Part shown: in pieces, positions 61,241-64,000 of the stretch
Position numbering within the stretch: the stretch's first letter is position 1
Layout: each line of letters opens with the position of its first letter
Assembly (NCBI GenBank): GCA_037043015.1
Contig: CM073322.1
Coordinates: 27,060,364 to 27,124,363 of the forward strand
DNA: 64,000 nt
DNA from: Bryum argenteum
Taxonomy: Eukaryota > Streptophyta > Bryopsida > Bryales > Bryaceae
Reading direction: 5' to 3'
Notes under the pieces: generated by a model
What the model saw: only the letters and a program-made list of their open reading frames with translations
Databases searched by the model: none
What the model was told of the DNA's origin: nothing
Made by a program: the position numbers and the translations under genes

Positions 61241-61518
61241 CTGATTACCGAGCGCCTCCGAAGCCGCACATGCTGATCCCGCCACAAAGACCTACACAAT
61301 GCAATGAAGCAACAACAATCAGAAACGACTTGAACTAGCCACAGGTAGTCGACATTCAAATTAAACACTGAATCAAGAACTCGTGGCTACAATCTATCAT
61401 CACTACAATTCGTCACGAATGTAATCGAAACGAAAGAGGACAGCTAGAATTTGACGATGCCACTCACCAGTCAAGCCGGGGGTGAGAGCGAGCTGTTTCG
61501 CAGACTGAGGTAGCCGTC
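61241..61518 (-). pseudogene. Broken inverted copy of the 5' part of the gene at 63224
   Basis: On the minus strand an exon-2-like block (61291-61241) reads ggcgggatcagcatgtgcgg then gatctc-flanked gtaagg donor, matching exon 2 of the 63224 gene with one extra base. An exon-1-like block ends at 61468 before a gtgagt donor and matches exon 1 around tctgcgaaac, but the start codon is lost. The intron between them is 176 bp, against 175 bp in the intact gene. No later exons were found. Confidence 0.75.
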
Positions 61519-61529
61519 CCTCGGAGTTC

Positions 61530-63220
61530 TAATTTTCTAGAGACGAGTATGAGCACTTGCAATGGAGATCGAACACCAGTGAGGTACGTAGTCCACTGCC
61601 CAGTCGGGATCAAGAGTAGTAGCGCAAGATTGACCCCACAGAGACGATCTCCCTACGTGACATATCTTTGGAATGAATGAGCTACGGCAGCACGATCTGT
61701 CGCCTCGTCCCATCCTAGTCATGATGCGGGATTCCTGGAGTGTCGAGACGAGGTGGTGGATGCCCAGCAGTCATGGCACAAATAAAGCTCCCCAGCGAGG
61801 AGTTCGAAGTACTGTATTGGATTTGAGAGTATATTTTTTAGTACTCTATTGCATTTTTGTCTTGTTATCAGACTAAATTCCTATTCATTTGTCAAACACA
61901 ATTTACATGATATGTGCATTTGATACATTGAAAACGTCTTAGATGTACATAAATTGTGTTTAACAAATGAATAAGAATTTTGTCTGTTTCTTTGTTTTTT
62001 GTGTAGAATGAGGGAGAGAATAAATCGTTGAGTATCTGTCACATACCGCTAGTTTTATAAACTCCAAGTTCTAATTAAAAAAATCACAGAGGATGATACT
62101 TTCGCCTTAGTATTTCATGTTTCAACTACTTGAAACAAAATTTCTTGATTGCTCCTTGTCGTCACATGTTATTGTTCTCTCTGTCTCTTTAAAAAAATCC
62201 ATGATTCGTCAAAAATGGTTGGAAATCAAATATGGGTTTTTTCCAGACAGGGAGAGTATTTGAATATTTTTTAGAACTTGAGTAGCTATTTTGACTTGGT
62301 TCATACATTTTTATTAGCTATAAAAATGTCCCAATGTGATTGTTTGATATGATATCCTCCCCTTGGACGATATCCTCCCCTTGGACGATATCCTCCCCTC
62401 GGTTGATATCCTCCCATTGGTTGATATCCCTACTTGATTGATATCCTCCCTGGTCGCGGCAGGGTATACTGGGCTACGTCAAGGTGACGAAAGGTGCAAT
62501 GTGAGCTCGAGGCGAACCTCGTGAGCGATCGGCCACGCCGTCACTGCCCATCAAATCTCAATATTCCTCGGAATCGAATCTGTCTCCTGGCTGCGGCACT
62601 GCGACCAGCTTCAGTAATCTCCGCCTTGAAACGATTTCTGACAAGGACGGGACGAGGCCACCAATCGTCCTGCCGTAACTCATTCGTTACCAGAATTCTC
62701 TGCTCAGGACAAGCACCCCTGTCGTCAATGTTGCACTAGTCGTCTTGGTTCACAATCCAGGCTACACCCGTTGCCACGCCATATTCGTCATTTTCATAGC
62801 ACAGTCCAGAAGTTTCTGAGGTCACCCTGTTAAAATCCTTTACTTCCGTGGGGTATTTTTCAAGAATTTTAATCGGCAGAAAGCCTGAACCTTGAAACTC
62901 CATTCGGGAATTTTCAAAATCAACTTGTGACCAAATGGCGGTACTCCCCGTTCATTGGTTCATAGGGATCTGTACTCTGCATGAGCATGAAAGACACAAC
63001 ATTCATTGAGGGACCCGCACCCATGATACTGAGACCCGATCACGGACGAGACCAGGTGATGCATGTGAGCACTAGCATCTATGCGGATCATCCTTGATCT
63101 CATGCGTAAAGGTCAGCAAGACTTGGTGGATTTAAACCGGCGACCTGGTGGCCGCTTTTCATTGCAAGTGTTGCTGAGAAAGTACTCGTACTCATCTCGA
63201 GAAACTGAGGACTTCAATCA
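61530..63220. other. Intergenic containing inverted leader duplication
   Basis: 61670-61720 (complement) matches 62640-62690 around gggacgaggc...tgccgta(g/a)ctcattc, extending the inverted duplication into the upstream region of the 63224 gene. 61860-62340 is AT-rich with no signal. The region just before 63224 is the likely promoter and leader. Confidence 0.5.
62351..62453. repeat. 18-bp tandem repeat, about six copies
   Basis: The unit gatatcctccccttggac repeats about six times, with the last copies diverged (…ccattggtt, …cctacttgatt). Confidence 0.9.
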
Positions 63221-63223
63221 ACG

Positions 63224-64000
63224 ATGGCTGCCTCTGCGAAACACCTCGCTATCACGCTCTGCCTGCTCGGTGCGTGGCATTCTCAAACTCCAGCTGCTTT
63301 TCTCTGTTCAAATTAGATCTATCCCAAAACTCTTTGGCGCAATTGATTATGTCCGAGGTGGTTTCAGTGGTTCTAGATTCCGTTGTCGATAACCAGTACT
63401 GGCAAGTCCATGCCTTAACTGTTGTTGCTGCATTGCATTGCCAGGTCTCATGGCGGGATCAGCATGTGCGGCACCGGAATCGCTCAACAATCAGGTATAC
63501 AATCATCTCACATTTTTGAAATGATTGTTGCATTGTGGAGGAGGAGGAGCCTCTTGGGAATTGAGATTGCAACTAACCATGAGACTGATGCTAGCTGTAA
63601 TGGGGTTTTACAGGTACCTAATCGACGACTGAAGCTCCCGCCCATGTATAAAATCTACCACCCCGCTCCAGCACCTCCGTCGGCAAATTACGCCGAACCA
63701 GCTTCACCAGTTCCCGAGGCACAGTACGACGCTCCACCAACGGCATCGCCACCCAGCGCCATGGAGAACGAATCCACGACAGCTCGAAAACCAGACCCAG
63801 GTATCTACACTTTCCCTTGCAAGTACATTGATACCAGAAGGAGAAATCAACTGACTGGGGGTATTGGCAACTCGGTTACTGATGGATTTCGTGTTCGTGT
63901 TGGTTGCTCAGATGCCCCTCCAACCGTGAACGACATGTGTGGCGAAAATCAATGTGTTGGCATGTATATAAACAGGGATACATACTTAGTAATTAAATTT
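63224..64000 (+). CDS. Secreted Pro-rich protein, 5' part (runs off the window)
   Basis: Exons 63224-63269, 63445-63494, 63614-63800 and 63912 onward join in phase with GT-AG borders. The product begins MAASAKHLAITLCLLGLMAG, a clear signal peptide with likely cleavage near SACA-APE, so the protein enters the secretory pathway. Then follows a short linker with a dibasic RR and a Pro/Ala/Ser-rich segment (HPAPAPPSANYAEP, ASPPSAMENES) containing a possible N-glycosylation site. The fourth exon starts DAPPTVNDMCGENQC, which suggests a Cys-bearing mature domain beyond the window edge; where that exon ends is not clear. I cannot name the family. The gene has a broken inverted partial copy at 61241-61518. 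Confidence 0.7.

Noticed and set aside
1-64000. CRISPR arrays, bacterial operons or prophage
   Set aside because: The short tandem arrays have no unique spacers, and every firm gene is a spliced or eukaryotic-type gene.

Overview
This window is plant nuclear DNA, about 64 kb, AT-rich between genes. The genes are interrupted by short GT-AG introns, mostly 65-200 bp. The plant assignment rests on gene content: a plant-type GT47 glycosyltransferase, a TRAPPII TRS120 that starts like its land-plant orthologues, an ACA-type Ca2+-ATPase, a ferredoxin-like/metallo-beta-lactamase fusion of the plant plastid type, a telo-box promoter, and Stowaway, PIF/Harbinger and CACTA-like MITEs. Very short introns, an intronless Ca2+-ATPase and patchy AT-rich intergenic DNA would suit a seedless plant (lycophyte or bryophyte), but I cannot name the species.

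Layout. 1-16.9 kb is gene-poor: one unidentified spliced fragment (+), a decayed multi-exon gene on the minus strand (about 5.5-1.4 kb), a long foldback with 49-bp tandem repeats (5.9-6.25 kb), a tRNA-derived SINE (8 kb), a G-rich minisatellite (12 kb) and a nested MITE (15.3-16 kb). 17-19.1 kb holds a complete seven-exon GT47 gene. 21.1-21.9 kb holds a two-exon four-helix membrane protein gene. 25.2-28.7 kb holds TRS120 (minus, two exons). 30.5-34.2 kb holds a three-exon, very AT-rich gene for a protein of about 1070 residues that I do not recognise. 34.2-45.5 kb is packed with MITEs, several with intact 3-bp target duplications. 45.8-49.0 kb is the intronless Ca2+-ATPase (minus). 49-53.8 kb is repeat-bearing intergenic DNA. 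53.8-57.3 kb is a tight convergent pair: a METTL13/spermidine-synthase-like methyltransferase (+, two exons) and the ferredoxin-like/metallo-beta-lactamase gene (minus, nine exons), with stop codons only 60 bp apart. 57.3-63.2 kb carries further MITEs, a mariner/Stowaway-type element, a broken Tc1-like transposase and a broken inverted copy of the 5' part of the last gene. 63.2 kb to the end is the start of a gene for a secreted Pro-rich protein.

The genes are independent housekeeping units (cell wall or Golgi glycosylation, Golgi/TGN vesicle tethering, Ca2+ export, methylation, plastid metabolism), not an operon or cluster. The items most worth following up are the AT-rich orphan gene, the inverted duplication around 61.2-63.5 kb, the Tc1-like remnant and the 5.9-kb foldback.
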